Of a stretch of DNA of 64,000 bases, positions 38,959 to 47,485 are shown one piece after another (position 1 is the first letter of the stretch; each line of letters opens with the position of its first letter). Position numbers and translations under genes: made by a program. This DNA comes from Glycocaulis alkaliphilus (GTDB lineage Bacteria; Pseudomonadota; Alphaproteobacteria; Caulobacterales; Maricaulaceae). The stretch spans positions 248,001 through 312,000 of the forward strand of contig NZ_CP018911.1 of assembly GCF_004000605.1 (NCBI RefSeq). The letters run 5' to 3'. The notes under the pieces are model-generated. The model saw only the letters and a list, made by a program, of their open reading frames with translations, was not told the DNA's origin and did no database searches.

Positions 38959-38998
38959 AAAAGCCAGATCATAACATAAATTATGGTCTGGCTTTTTT
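38959..38998 (+). terminator. Strong rho-independent terminator of phyR-DUF1328
   Basis: AAAAGCCAGA (38959-38968) pairs with TCTGGCTTTT (38987-38996), with further ATAA/TTAT pairing inside, and runs into TTTTTT. It is the end of the phyR transcript and insulates the next EcfG promoter at 39012. Confidence 0.9.
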
Positions 38999-39011
38999 AG
39001 TGAATTATTCT

Positions 39012-39036
39012 GGAACGGATACGAGGGTGTAACGTT
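39012..39036 (+). promoter_or_regulatory. EcfG-type promoter for PRC-barrel protein
   Basis: GGAAC (39012-39016), 16 bases, then CGTT (39033-39036), 44 bases before the ATG at 39081. Confidence 0.85.
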
Positions 39037-39080
39037 TGTCTGCCTAGGAGCTTTCGACTCCTGATTATATGGAGGTGGAC

Positions 39081-39860
39081 ATGAAAATGTTTCTGAAAAC
39101 ATGCACGATTATTGCCACAGGTGGCCTGCTGTCGCCGATGGCTTTCGCAGACGAACCGTCATCCGGAAATCCCGACCGCTCACAGGAAGCGCGTGAATGG
39201 GCCGGAGACCGTGCTGACCAGGCTGGCAACTGGGCATCTGAAACCGGCGATACGCTGGGTAATGCCATTCTTCCGGACCGCACGCGCCTGACCGCGCGGA
39301 CCCTGACCTCGACGGACCTTGAGTATGAGGGCGGTTCGGCGCCGATCCGTGATCTTCGCATGAGCACGGATGGCGAGATCGAGGCGATTGTCGTCGCCCA
39401 TGGCGGTTTCCTTGGCATGTTCGGTGATGAGGTCGAAGTTGATGCCGTGTCGGCGTCTGTTCGCCATGATCTCGACGATGGCGAAATTGTCGTCGAGGCC
39501 AATATCACCGAGGCCCAGATGGAAGCCGTGGCAGAGGGCGAGCGTTCGGCCATGTCGCTGGAGCTGGTTGAAGAGCGCTCCGATACGGCGCTCTACTATT
39601 CCGACCTCTCCGGCGCGGAAGTCCATGGCGCCAACGGTGAAGCCATCGCGGTCATCCGCGATGTGGAACTGAGCGCAGATGGCCGGGCCGAATACGCCAT
39701 CGTCCGCGATAGCGGCTTCTTCAACATGCTGGGCGAAACGGGCCGTCTGGCCTTTTCCGACCTGTCGCTTGAGCACAATGGCGATGGTTGGGAAGTACAC
39801 GCCCGGTCGATCACCGAAGCTGATATCGAGCGTATTACCGAGGACGACGATGCCCGCTAG
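39081..39860 (+). CDS. Exported double PRC-barrel stress protein
   Basis: This 259-residue protein starts at 39081 (GGAGG five bases upstream; an in-frame ATG at 39069 is poorer). A signal peptide (MKMFLKTCTIIATGGLLSPM, cleavage after AFA) is followed by an acidic linker with a WAGDRADQAGNWASETGD repeat. Two PRC-barrel domains follow, about 75-125 (SAPIRDLRMSTDGEIEAIVV) and 180-240 (GEAIAVIRDVELSADGRAEY), the second ending GETGRLAFSDL. Proteins of this type are frequent EcfG targets. The EcfG promoter and a following strong terminator make it a single-gene stress unit. The molecular role is unknown. Confidence 0.85.
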   Translation: MKMFLKTCTIIATGGLLSPMAFADEPSSGNPDRSQEAREWAGDRADQAGNWASETGDTLGNAILPDRTRLTARTLTSTDLEYEGGSAPIRDLRMSTDGEIEAIVVAHGGFLGMFGDEVEVDAVSASVRHDLDDGEIVVEANITEAQMEAVAEGERSAMSLELVEERSDTALYYSDLSGAEVHGANGEAIAVIRDVELSADGRAEYAIVRDSGFFNMLGETGRLAFSDLSLEHNGDGWEVHARSITEADIERITEDDDAR

Positions 39861-39884
39861 ATAGCGGAGTATCCGTGCCAAAAT

Positions 39885-39918
39885 GGCCCCTGCGCGGCAA
39901 TGCGCGGGGGCCTTTTTT
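39885..39918 (+). terminator. Rho-independent terminator after PRC-barrel gene
   Basis: GGCCCCTGCGC and GCGCGGGGGCC form an 11-base-pair GC stem (39885-39895 and 39902-39912 approximately) with a short loop, followed by TTTTTT. It also faces the convergent sigma-like gene. Confidence 0.9.
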
Positions 39919-40342
39919 ATTCTGTGCCGGGCTGCAGGGTGAACAGGCCGCTCAACATGGACTGCTCGGCCCGGTGCAGGGGCAAGTCGAGAATGAAGGC
40001 GGTTTCCGCCAGCGAAAAACCTTCTACACACACGAGTATCAGTGAGGCTCTTGCCGTGAAGGGCAGGCCCCACAGGGCCGCCGCAAACGAGGCAGGGCTT
40101 GCCGGGGCCGACGCTGGAAATGACCGCAGATTGGTGTTGGCCACCGGGCTGGCGTGCTGCAGCCGGGATGTAAACTGACGGAACAGCTCGCGCTCGGTAC
40201 TGGTCAGCTGCGCGTCCGGGTCATTGGCGGGCGTGTCGGCAAGAAGCCGGCCAAGCACAATGCCGGCGGCGGCCAGATCAGCGGTCAGCAGGAATCCGTA
40301 CCTGTGAAGGCGGATGGCGAGGGGGAGTTTGGAAACGGGCAT
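39917..40342 (-). CDS. Stand-alone sigma-like (PhyR/ECF-type) protein
   Basis: This is a roughly 141-residue protein starting MPVSKLPLAIRLHRYGFLLT. The frame extends to a TTG at 40396, but the ATG at 40342 gives the sigma-like N-terminus. A region-2-like helix (LHRYGFLLTADLAAAGIVLG) and a region-4-like helix (TARASLILVCVEGFSLAETA) resemble the sigma-like domain of PhyR, including the shared VEGFSL motif. It lacks a receiver domain and normal DNA-contacting residues are not obvious. It may bind NepR as a decoy or be a degenerate ECF factor. It sits inside the general stress cluster. Confidence 0.6.
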   Translation of the reverse strand: MPVSKLPLAIRLHRYGFLLTADLAAAGIVLGRLLADTPANDPDAQLTSTERELFRQFTSRLQHASPVANTNLRSFPASAPASPASFAAALWGLPFTARASLILVCVEGFSLAETAFILDLPLHRAEQSMLSGLFTLQPGTE

Positions 40343-40438
40343 TGGCTGACGGCATTGCCGCCTGCTCCTTTGTCTAACGCCCACTCCCCTTACCAATCGC
40401 GCGCGTCTGGCGCGCTAACATAGATTGTCTGGCGGCCC

Positions 40439-41191
40439 TCATGCCTGCCCGGCGCCTGCGAGGTCCAGCGCGTGATCGGGCCGGGCCAGATGCAGATAGC
40501 GGGTATCGTAGTCGGCTTCGCGCGCCAGCGCGTCGATGTCGGTGATCCGCAGCCGGCCTTGTGCTTCAAGGACGACCAGACCCTCGCGCCGCAATTCACT
40601 CAACGTGCGCGATACATGGACAGGTGTCAGGCCAAGGCAGTCAGCCATCACCTCGCGGGTCAGCGCCACCTCGACAAGCCCGTCGCTGGGTCCGCCGCCA
40701 AGCGCCTGCCGCCGGACGAGTTCGAGCAGCAAATGCGCCAGCCGGACACGCGCGCTGCGGCGGCCGATGCGGACGATGTGCTCGCGTAGAATGCCCTCCT
40801 CCTGAACCACGCTCCACAAGAGCGAGGTTGCCACTTCCGGGTCGTCGTGGAGCAGTTGCAGAAACCGCGCAGGATCGACTTCGCACAGCATGACCGCAGT
40901 CATCGCTTTGACGGAATGGTCAGCCCGGGTGTCGATCAGGCCCTGAAGGTCGCAAATGTCGCCGGGCAGCAGCATGTTCAGTATCTGGCGCCGCCCATTG
41001 GCCAGGTTGCGATAGCGCATGGCCCAGCCGCTTTCGATCCAGAACAGCGAGCTTGTCCTCTCCGCCTGCCGCATGAGGCAGTGACCTGGCTCCACCAGAC
41101 GATTGCGTTTTCTGCAGGCGAGCAGCGCTTGCGCGGCGCGGTCACCCAGCTTGCCATGATGGCGCAGGCGCAAGATGAGAGGGCTTGTCAT
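40439..41191 (-). CDS. Crp/Fnr-family transcriptional regulator
   Basis: This is a roughly 250-residue regulator. The start at 41191 (MTSPLILRLRHHGKL) is chosen because GGAG is well spaced upstream; the frame runs to 41329 and an ATG at 41200 is the alternative. It has a cyclic-nucleotide-binding-like domain (ERTSSLFWIESGWAMRYRN, ILNMLLPGDICDLQGL) and a C-terminal winged helix (LTREVMADCLGLTPVHVSRT, then LSELRREGLVVLE). No cluster of N-terminal cysteines for an Fnr iron-sulfur centre is seen, so it is a Crp-like or stress-type member. Neighbours suggest a stress role. Confidence 0.9.
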   Translation of the reverse strand: MTSPLILRLRHHGKLGDRAAQALLACRKRNRLVEPGHCLMRQAERTSSLFWIESGWAMRYRNLANGRRQILNMLLPGDICDLQGLIDTRADHSVKAMTAVMLCEVDPARFLQLLHDDPEVATSLLWSVVQEEGILREHIVRIGRRSARVRLAHLLLELVRRQALGGGPSDGLVEVALTREVMADCLGLTPVHVSRTLSELRREGLVVLEAQGRLRITDIDALAREADYDTRYLHLARPDHALDLAGAGQA

Positions 41192-41286
41192 AGGGGACAT
41201 CTCCACGGTGATCGCCCGCACAACGGCCGGGGCAAGCTGAAGATATACGTCCAAGCGTGAAGCCCGGTTCCGGGCCCTCAACGCAA

Positions 41287-41313
41287 ATGCGCCCGCCGGA
41301 GCGGCGGGCGCAT
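41287..41313 (-). terminator. Hairpin between csbD-like gene and Crp gene
   Basis: ATGCGCCCGCCG and CGGCGGGCGCAT form a perfect 12-base-pair stem with a three-base loop. On the minus strand it is followed by TTTGCG. It probably terminates the CsbD transcript. Confidence 0.6.
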
Positions 41314-41344
41314 GGGAATATGCAGTCAAGACAGAAAGGCAAAA

Positions 41345-41530
41345 CTACAGGTTTTCCAGTTCTTTCTCGGCCTCTTCGCGAGTTTTCCCGTAACGTTCCT
41401 GAATCTTGCCGACGAGCTTGTCTTTCTCGCCATCAATCTGTTTCAGGTCGTCATCGGTAAGCTTGCCCCAACGGCTTTTTATGTCGCCAGTGAGCTGTTT
41501 CCACTTGCCTTTGATTTCGTCGGAATTCAT
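41345..41530 (-). CDS. CsbD family stress protein
   Basis: This 61-residue protein is MNSDEIKGKWKQLTGDIKSR followed by WGKLTDDDLKQIDGEKDKLV and a charged C-terminus, the standard CsbD-like fold. AAGGAGAACC precedes the ATG at 41530; the longer frame from 41554 is less likely. CsbD proteins are small, highly expressed general stress proteins of unknown function. An EcfG promoter on the same strand (41584-41560) supports membership in the stress regulon. Confidence 0.93.
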   Translation of the reverse strand: MNSDEIKGKWKQLTGDIKSRWGKLTDDDLKQIDGEKDKLVGKIQERYGKTREEAEKELENL

Positions 41531-41559
41531 CTGGTTCTCCTTATCATGCCCCATCTGTA

Positions 41560-41584
41560 AACGTAGCTCATGCCGGGCAGTTCC
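41560..41584 (-). promoter_or_regulatory. EcfG-type promoter for csbD-like gene
   Basis: On the minus strand GGAAC (41584-41580), 16 bases, then CGTT (41563-41560), 29 bases upstream of the CsbD start at 41530. Confidence 0.85.
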
Positions 41585-41780
41585 GCCAAAAAACTGGCAG
41601 ATGGCAGGGATCGCGTTGGAAAGTGCCGCGTTAGATGGTCTACAGTGAGGAGGACAGCTGTTTGCGGATTTGCCGCATACGGTTGAACTTCGTCTGTGGC
41701 ATCATATCTGGAAAACTCATCGCCGGTTCCGGCGGATCATCCGGATTTTTCAACAGTATTGATTTCAGGAGGCATTTTGT

Positions 41781-43553
41781 ATGTGCGGTATTGCCGGTGA
41801 ATTGCGTTTTGACGGAGAACCTGCCGACATCTCCGCGCTGGAGGCTGTCACGGGCCTGATGACGCCGCGCGGACCGGATGCGGGCGGTCTTTATGTCCAA
41901 GGCGCGGCCGCCCTTGGGCACCGTCGCCTCAAGATCATCGATCTTACCGATGCCGCACAGCAGCCCATGGTCGATTCCGAGCTTGGTCTTTCGGGCGTGT
42001 TCAATGGCTGCATCTATAACCACAAGGAGCTGCGTGCGGAGCTGGAGGCCAAGGGCTACCGCTTCTTTTCTGACGGTGACACCGAAGTGCTGCTCAAAGG
42101 CTATCACGCCTGGGGGGAGGATTTCGTCCAGCGTCTGAACGGCATGTTCGCCTTCTCCATTGTCGAGCGAGATTCAGGACGTGTACTGATTGGGCGCGAT
42201 CGCCTGGGCATCAAGCCCCTCTATTATAATGAGACAAAAGGCGCGTTCCGTTTTGCATCGAGCCTGCCTGCGCTGCTGGCCTTTGGCGATATTGACACCT
42301 CGCTGGATCCCCAGGCGCTCAATTTCTATTTCTCCTTCCATGCTGTTGTCCCGGCGCCGTGGACGATATTGAAGGGCGTGCGCAAGCTGCCCCCGGCAAC
42401 ACTCCTGAGGATCGAGCCTGACGGCACGCGCTCCGAGCGCCGTTTCTGGACATTGCCCTTCGGCCCGCGCGATGACGAAGCCGGTCTGTCGCGCGGCGAG
42501 TGGAAAGAGCGTGTCGCCGATGCGATGCGCCTGGCCGTTAAGCGGCGTCTCGTTGCGGATGTGCCGGTCGGCGTATTGTTGTCGGGCGGGCTCGACAGCT
42601 CGCTGATTGTCGGCTTGCTGGCAGAGGCCGGGCAGACGGGCCTGAAGACCTTCTCCATCGGCTTTGAGAGCGTGGGCGAAGAGGCTGGCGATGAGTTTCA
42701 GTACTCGGACATCATCGCGGAGCGTTTCCAGACCGATCATCATCAGATCCGCATTGATACCGCCCGCGCATTGCCTGCGCTGGAGCGCGCGATCGGCGCC
42801 ATGAGCGAGCCGATGACCAGTCATGACTGCGTGGGCTTCTTCCTTCTCAGCGAAGAGGTGTCAAAGCACGTCAAGGTCGTTCAGTCCGGTCAGGGCGCTG
42901 ACGAGATCTTTGCCGGCTATCACTGGTATCCGCCCATGCTGGACGCCAACGATGCCGTCGGGACCTATGCCAAGGCCTTCTTTGACCGTGACAGCGCGGA
43001 AATGGGCGAGTTGCTGCACGATGGATGGGCCGATGGCGATTTCGCCCGCAAGTTCGTCGCCCAGCACTTCGCGAAAGGCGGGGCGGAGCGGCCGATAGAC
43101 AAGGCCTTGCGCATCGATACCGAGATCATGCTGATCGACGATCCTGTAAAGCGGGTCGACAACATGACCATGGCGTTTGGGCTGGAGGCGCGCGTGCCTT
43201 TCCTTGATTATGAAGTGGTGGAGCTGGCGGCGCGTGTACCTGCGGAGCTGAAAATCGCTGATGGAGGCAAGGGCATATTGAAAGATGTCGGGCGCGACGT
43301 GATACCGTCCGAAGTCATCGACAGGCCCAAGGGATACTTCCCGGTGCCGGCGCTGAAATACCTGCGCGGCCCGTATCTGGAGCGGGTTCGTGACGCTGTC
43401 ACATCAGACAGCTTCCGGTCGCGTGGCATCGTGCAGGATGGCTATGTCGACAGGCTTCTGGCAGACCCGGAGGCCCATATCACGCCTTTGCGCGGCTCGA
43501 AGCTCTACCAGATCGGCTTGCTCGCCATGTGGCTTGAAGCGCATAATGTGTAA
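41781..43553 (+). CDS. asnO: N-acetylglutaminylglutamine amidotransferase (AsnB-like)
   Basis: This 590-residue asparagine-synthetase-family enzyme carries out the last amidation in synthesis of the osmoprotectant N-acetylglutaminylglutamine amide (NAGGN). The N-terminal Ntn glutaminase domain begins at Cys2 (MCGIAGELRFDGEPAD; MTPRGPDAGG; FNGCIYNHKELR), and the C-terminal synthetase domain has the ATP loop SGGLDSSLIVGLL and GQGADEIFAGYHWYP. AGGAGG precedes the ATG. It is first of a three-gene operon with ngg and an M42-family hydrolase, the conserved trio that identifies the pathway. Confidence 0.93.
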   Translation: MCGIAGELRFDGEPADISALEAVTGLMTPRGPDAGGLYVQGAAALGHRRLKIIDLTDAAQQPMVDSELGLSGVFNGCIYNHKELRAELEAKGYRFFSDGDTEVLLKGYHAWGEDFVQRLNGMFAFSIVERDSGRVLIGRDRLGIKPLYYNETKGAFRFASSLPALLAFGDIDTSLDPQALNFYFSFHAVVPAPWTILKGVRKLPPATLLRIEPDGTRSERRFWTLPFGPRDDEAGLSRGEWKERVADAMRLAVKRRLVADVPVGVLLSGGLDSSLIVGLLAEAGQTGLKTFSIGFESVGEEAGDEFQYSDIIAERFQTDHHQIRIDTARALPALERAIGAMSEPMTSHDCVGFFLLSEEVSKHVKVVQSGQGADEIFAGYHWYPPMLDANDAVGTYAKAFFDRDSAEMGELLHDGWADGDFARKFVAQHFAKGGAERPIDKALRIDTEIMLIDDPVKRVDNMTMAFGLEARVPFLDYEVVELAARVPAELKIADGGKGILKDVGRDVIPSEVIDRPKGYFPVPALKYLRGPYLERVRDAVTSDSFRSRGIVQDGYVDRLLADPEAHITPLRGSKLYQIGLLAMWLEAHNV

Positions 43554-43577
43554 TCGGGATGTGATCGGAGGCGGCAC

Positions 43578-45347
43578 ATGAGCCAGCCACGCAAGTCCGG
43601 CAAACGCAACCCGATGGGTCACCGCCTGAAGCGTATGCGCGATCAGTCCATGCGTGCTGCTGTTCCGGGTGCGGACGATGCGGCGCCTCCCTCTCTGCCC
43701 GCCAATGTTGTCGTTGATTGTGGCTGGGGGCGGCTGGCCTTTGCCCAGACCTTTGAAACCGCCGACGAGCTGGTGGACGTTCTGCGCAGCGAGGAAAGCG
43801 CAAAGCGCGACATCGCCTTCTACATCCGTGACCCTCATGTGGTGCTGGCCGCTGCGCCGCAGGAGCTGTTTCTCGATCCGTCGCATACCTACAGACTTGA
43901 TCTTGCCACCTACCGCCCGCGCCGAACCCCTGTTCGCGGCTATTTTGTCCGGCGGCTATGTTCCGAGGCGGATGCCAAGGCGGTAAACCGGATCTACCGG
44001 GCACGCGGCATGGTGCCCGTGGAACCAGAATTTTTCTGGCGCCAGCGCGACAGCCGCACACTGACGGTCCTGGTGGTGGAGCACGATGAAACGGGCGAAG
44101 TTCTGGGGGCCGTCACGGGCGTCGACCATAGCCGGGCTTTCAATGACCCCGCGCACGGCTCCTCGCTCTGGTGCCTGGCGGTGGACCCGCGCGCCAGCCA
44201 GCCGGGCATTGGCGAAGCGCTTGTGCGCCGCCTGGCGGAGCTTTTCCAGGCCCGCGGTGCGGCGTTTCTGGATCTCTCCGTGCTTCACGACAATGAATCC
44301 GCGATAGCGCTCTACGAGAAACTTGGCTTCAAGCGCATCCCTGTGTTCACGCTCAAGCGCAAGAACACGATCAATGAAAAGCTCTTCATCGGTCCGCCCC
44401 CGGAGGAGCAGCTGAACCCTTATGCCCGCATCATTGTCGATGAAGCCCGGCGGCGCGGCATCGGCATCGAGGTACTGGACGCGGAAGGCGGCTTCTTCAG
44501 GCTGAGCTGGGGTGGGCGCGCCGTCACCTGCCGGGAATCCTTGTCTGAACTGACGACGGCGGTGGCGATGAGCCGTTGCGATGACAAGGCCGTGACGCGC
44601 CGGCTGATGGAAGCGGCCGGTGTTCCGGTGCCGCGCCAGCTCAGCGCAAATGCCAGCGAAGCCGACCGTACAGCATTTCTCGATGCGTGCGGCTCGGTGG
44701 TGGTCAAGCCGGCCCGGGGGGAGCAGGGGCGCGGTGTTGTGGTGGGCATTGAGACGCTTGCCGATATGGACGCTGCACTGAAGCACGCCGCATCGATTGG
44801 GCCTGACATTCTGATCGAGGAGTGCGTGCAGGGCGATGATTTGCGCGTGGTGGTGATAAATGACGAGGTGGTCGCGGCTGCGCTGCGCAAGCCGCCTGAA
44901 ATTCTCGGCGATGGCGAGCGTACCATCCGCCAGCTGATAGAGCGTTTGTCCCGGCGCCGGTCAGCGGCCACGCAAGGAGAGTCCCGCATCCCGCTTGACG
45001 ATGAGACGGGCCGGTGCGTACGGGCAGGCGGCTACAGCCTGGATGATGTTTTGCCACGCGGCGCGCACCTGCGTGTGCGCCGGACGGCCAATCTGCATAC
45101 GGGTGGCACGCTGCACGACGTAACCGCCGAGCTTGGCCCGGCTATTGCGGCCAGTGCCCTGAAGGCGGCGCGCGCCATTGATATACCTGTGGCTGGCATG
45201 GACTTTATCGTCACCGATCCGGCAGGCACCCACCATGTCTTCATTGAAGCCAATGAACGTCCCGGCCTTGCCAATCACGAACCTCAGCCGACTGCCGAGC
45301 GCTTCATCGACCTGCTGTTTCCGCTGTCGGCGAGGCGCCCTGAATGA
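43578..45347 (+). CDS. ngg: N-acetylglutaminylglutamine synthetase (GNAT/ATP-grasp fusion)
   Basis: This 589-residue fusion enzyme has an N-terminal GNAT acetyltransferase domain (about 100-270; LVVEHDETGEVLGAVTGVDH, WCLAVDPRASQPGIGEALVR, HDNESAIALYEKLGF) and a C-terminal ATP-grasp ligase (about 300-589; VVVKPARGEQGRGVVVGIET, VFIEANERPGLANHEPQPTA). Together they acetylate glutamine and join it to a second glutamine to give N-acetylglutaminylglutamine. It lies 24 bases after asnO and overlaps the next gene (ATGA). The fusion architecture is diagnostic of NAGGN synthesis. Confidence 0.95.
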   Translation: MSQPRKSGKRNPMGHRLKRMRDQSMRAAVPGADDAAPPSLPANVVVDCGWGRLAFAQTFETADELVDVLRSEESAKRDIAFYIRDPHVVLAAAPQELFLDPSHTYRLDLATYRPRRTPVRGYFVRRLCSEADAKAVNRIYRARGMVPVEPEFFWRQRDSRTLTVLVVEHDETGEVLGAVTGVDHSRAFNDPAHGSSLWCLAVDPRASQPGIGEALVRRLAELFQARGAAFLDLSVLHDNESAIALYEKLGFKRIPVFTLKRKNTINEKLFIGPPPEEQLNPYARIIVDEARRRGIGIEVLDAEGGFFRLSWGGRAVTCRESLSELTTAVAMSRCDDKAVTRRLMEAAGVPVPRQLSANASEADRTAFLDACGSVVVKPARGEQGRGVVVGIETLADMDAALKHAASIGPDILIEECVQGDDLRVVVINDEVVAAALRKPPEILGDGERTIRQLIERLSRRRSAATQGESRIPLDDETGRCVRAGGYSLDDVLPRGAHLRVRRTANLHTGGTLHDVTAELGPAIAASALKAARAIDIPVAGMDFIVTDPAGTHHVFIEANERPGLANHEPQPTAERFIDLLFPLSARRPE

Positions 45348-46540
45348 AGAATAGCGTCATGCCCCTTATCGACGACACCTATATTGCAAGCTTTCTCAAG
45401 ACCTTGCTCGAGACCCCAAGCCCGACCGGCTACACCGATGCGGTAACACGGGTGTGTTGTGCCGAACTGGAGAGGCTGGGTGTCAGCTATGAGATAACGC
45501 GCCGCGGCGCGATCCGCGCCCGGCTGCAGGGTGGCCGCCGCCAGCCGGCCCGCGCCCTCATCGCGCATGTCGACACGCTGGGCGCGCAGGTGAAATTCCT
45601 CAAAGAGAACGGACGCATGGAGCTGGTACCGATCGGGCACTGGTCCTCGCGCTTTGCAGAAGGCGCGCGCTGCACGGTCTTTACCGCCGGGCACGGCGCG
45701 TTCCGGGGTACGATCCTGCCGCTCAAGGCGTCGGGTCACACCTTCAATGAAGAGGTGGACACACAGCCCGTGGCCTGGAGCCAGGTCGAGTTGCGCCCTG
45801 ACATAGTGGCCGAGAATGCGGCGGATCTGGCCGTCACGGGCTTCAATGTCGGAGACTTTGTCGCCATTGATCCGCAGCCGGAGTTTCTCGATAACGGCTT
45901 TGTGGTTTCGCGCCATCTCGACGACAAGGCCGGTGTCGCGGCGATGTTTGGCGCCATCAAGGCCCTGGTTGAGGGCGAAGTGCAACTGGCGGTCGATACC
46001 TATTTCCTGATTTCAGTGACCGAGGAGGTGGGCCATGGCGCAAGCTCGGTTCTCACGCACGACATTGCCTCCATGGTGACCATCGATAATGGCACCACCG
46101 CGCCTGGACAGAATAGCCGGGAGTTTGGTGTCACCATAGCGATGGCCGACCAGACCGGGCCGTTTGACTATCACCTCACCCAGAAACTGCTGCGCCTGTG
46201 CCGGGAGGAAGAGATCGAGCATCAGCGCGACATATTCCGGTATTACCGCTCGGATTCGGCAGCGGCGATTGAATCCGGGGCCGATGTGCGAACGGCGCTG
46301 GTCACGTTCGGCATAGACGCCAGCCACGGCTATGAGCGCATCCACATGCATGCCTTGCACTCAGTGGCGCGCCTGATTCATGCCTATGCCGCATCGCGCG
46401 TGGAGATACGCCGCGACGCCGAACCGCTCACCGATTCGCTCAAAGGCTTTACCGGCCTGCCCATGGACCCGGCCAATGAGGAAAGCTGGGATGGGCGCGA
46501 TGATGCACCCGAGCGCCCGTCTGAAGGCGGCCAGAACTAG
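45344..46540 (+). CDS. NAGGN-associated M42-family peptidase
   Basis: This 398-residue metallopeptidase-like hydrolase has the di-zinc site of M42/M20-like enzymes: His/Asp in IAHVDTLGAQ, Asp in SRHLDDKAGVAAMFG, catalytic Glu pair in SVTEEVGHGAS, and a terminal HGYERIHMHAL. This protein is the third, conserved member of the NAGGN trio and is thought to degrade or process the osmolyte. Its ATG overlaps the ngg stop. It ends four bases into the convergent EAL gene. Confidence 0.92.
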   Translation: MKNSVMPLIDDTYIASFLKTLLETPSPTGYTDAVTRVCCAELERLGVSYEITRRGAIRARLQGGRRQPARALIAHVDTLGAQVKFLKENGRMELVPIGHWSSRFAEGARCTVFTAGHGAFRGTILPLKASGHTFNEEVDTQPVAWSQVELRPDIVAENAADLAVTGFNVGDFVAIDPQPEFLDNGFVVSRHLDDKAGVAAMFGAIKALVEGEVQLAVDTYFLISVTEEVGHGASSVLTHDIASMVTIDNGTTAPGQNSREFGVTIAMADQTGPFDYHLTQKLLRLCREEEIEHQRDIFRYYRSDSAAAIESGADVRTALVTFGIDASHGYERIHMHALHSVARLIHAYAASRVEIRRDAEPLTDSLKGFTGLPMDPANEESWDGRDDAPERPSEGGQN

Positions 46541-47310
46541 CCCGCCGCTGCCAGCCCGACAGGGGCCGGCTCCGGCCAGCTGATGTCGGGCAGACCGGCG
46601 ATTTGCGGGCGGGCAAAAAGGAAGCCTTGCATCAGATCAATGCCGAGCGACTGAAGTGCATGGAACTCTTCGACGGTTTCGATGCCTTCAGCGACAAGTT
46701 TCAGATCGAGAAGCCCGGCGGTCGCAACTATCCCTTTAAGGATGGCATTGCGGCCTTTGTCGGCATGTACATTGCGCACCAGCCCCATATCCAGCTTGAT
46801 GACGTCGGGGCGGAACTCTGCCAGCAGGCCGAGGCCGGAAAACCCGGCCCCGAAATCATCAATCGCGGTAATCAGATTACGCGCCTGATACTCGCGGACA
46901 ATGGATTTGACGTGATCCACGTCCTCCATTTTTTCGCCTTCAGTAAATTCGAGCATGATCCGGTTGACCGGGAAGCCGGTCCGGTCCGCGGCGTCCAGTG
47001 TGGCGCGGATGCAGGCGGCTGGCACATAGACGGCGTTGGGCAGAAAGTTGATGGACAGGATCGGGCCGTCAGCCTCGTTGAACAGCGCCGCTGCCATCTC
47101 GATGGCTTTTACCCGGCAGGACTGGTCGAACGCGTAGCGGTTCTCGGCTGTCACCTGATCAAGGACCCAACCCGCTCCCTGGCCTTCCGGGCCGCGAACC
47201 AGCGCTTCATAGGCCCACACCCGGCGGGCCCGGATGTCGATGATCGGATGAAACGCCATGGTGAAATCGAAGGGCGCCTTGACGCCGTCGCGGCATGCAG
47301 AGCAGGGCAT
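46537..47310 (-). CDS. EAL-domain c-di-GMP phosphodiesterase
   Basis: This 257-residue protein is a single EAL domain with no visible sensor or membrane part. All usual catalytic features are seen: EAL in YEALVRGPE, the Asn in SINFLP, EFTEGE, DDFGAG, KLDMGL, AEGIET and the terminal MQGFLF. It should hydrolyse cyclic di-GMP to pGpG. The N-terminus MPCSACRDGVKAPF has a CxxC that could bind metal or sense redox. It is a monocistronic gene convergent with the NAGGN operon. Confidence 0.9.
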   Translation of the reverse strand: MPCSACRDGVKAPFDFTMAFHPIIDIRARRVWAYEALVRGPEGQGAGWVLDQVTAENRYAFDQSCRVKAIEMAAALFNEADGPILSINFLPNAVYVPAACIRATLDAADRTGFPVNRIMLEFTEGEKMEDVDHVKSIVREYQARNLITAIDDFGAGFSGLGLLAEFRPDVIKLDMGLVRNVHADKGRNAILKGIVATAGLLDLKLVAEGIETVEEFHALQSLGIDLMQGFLFARPQIAGLPDISWPEPAPVGLAAAG

Positions 47311-47485
47311 AAGGCTGATCCGTAAAGCTTAAAACGTCATGAATTCTAGCTCCACAATCATAATAAGTTCTTACACTTAACGGGCGCCGGCGGCCCCCGC
47401 TGCCTGCCAGGCCTAACAGGGCTTGCGGCCCGGCAAAAACTGCTAAGATGGCTTCCGCATTGCAGCATAAACTGGATATTGCCCC

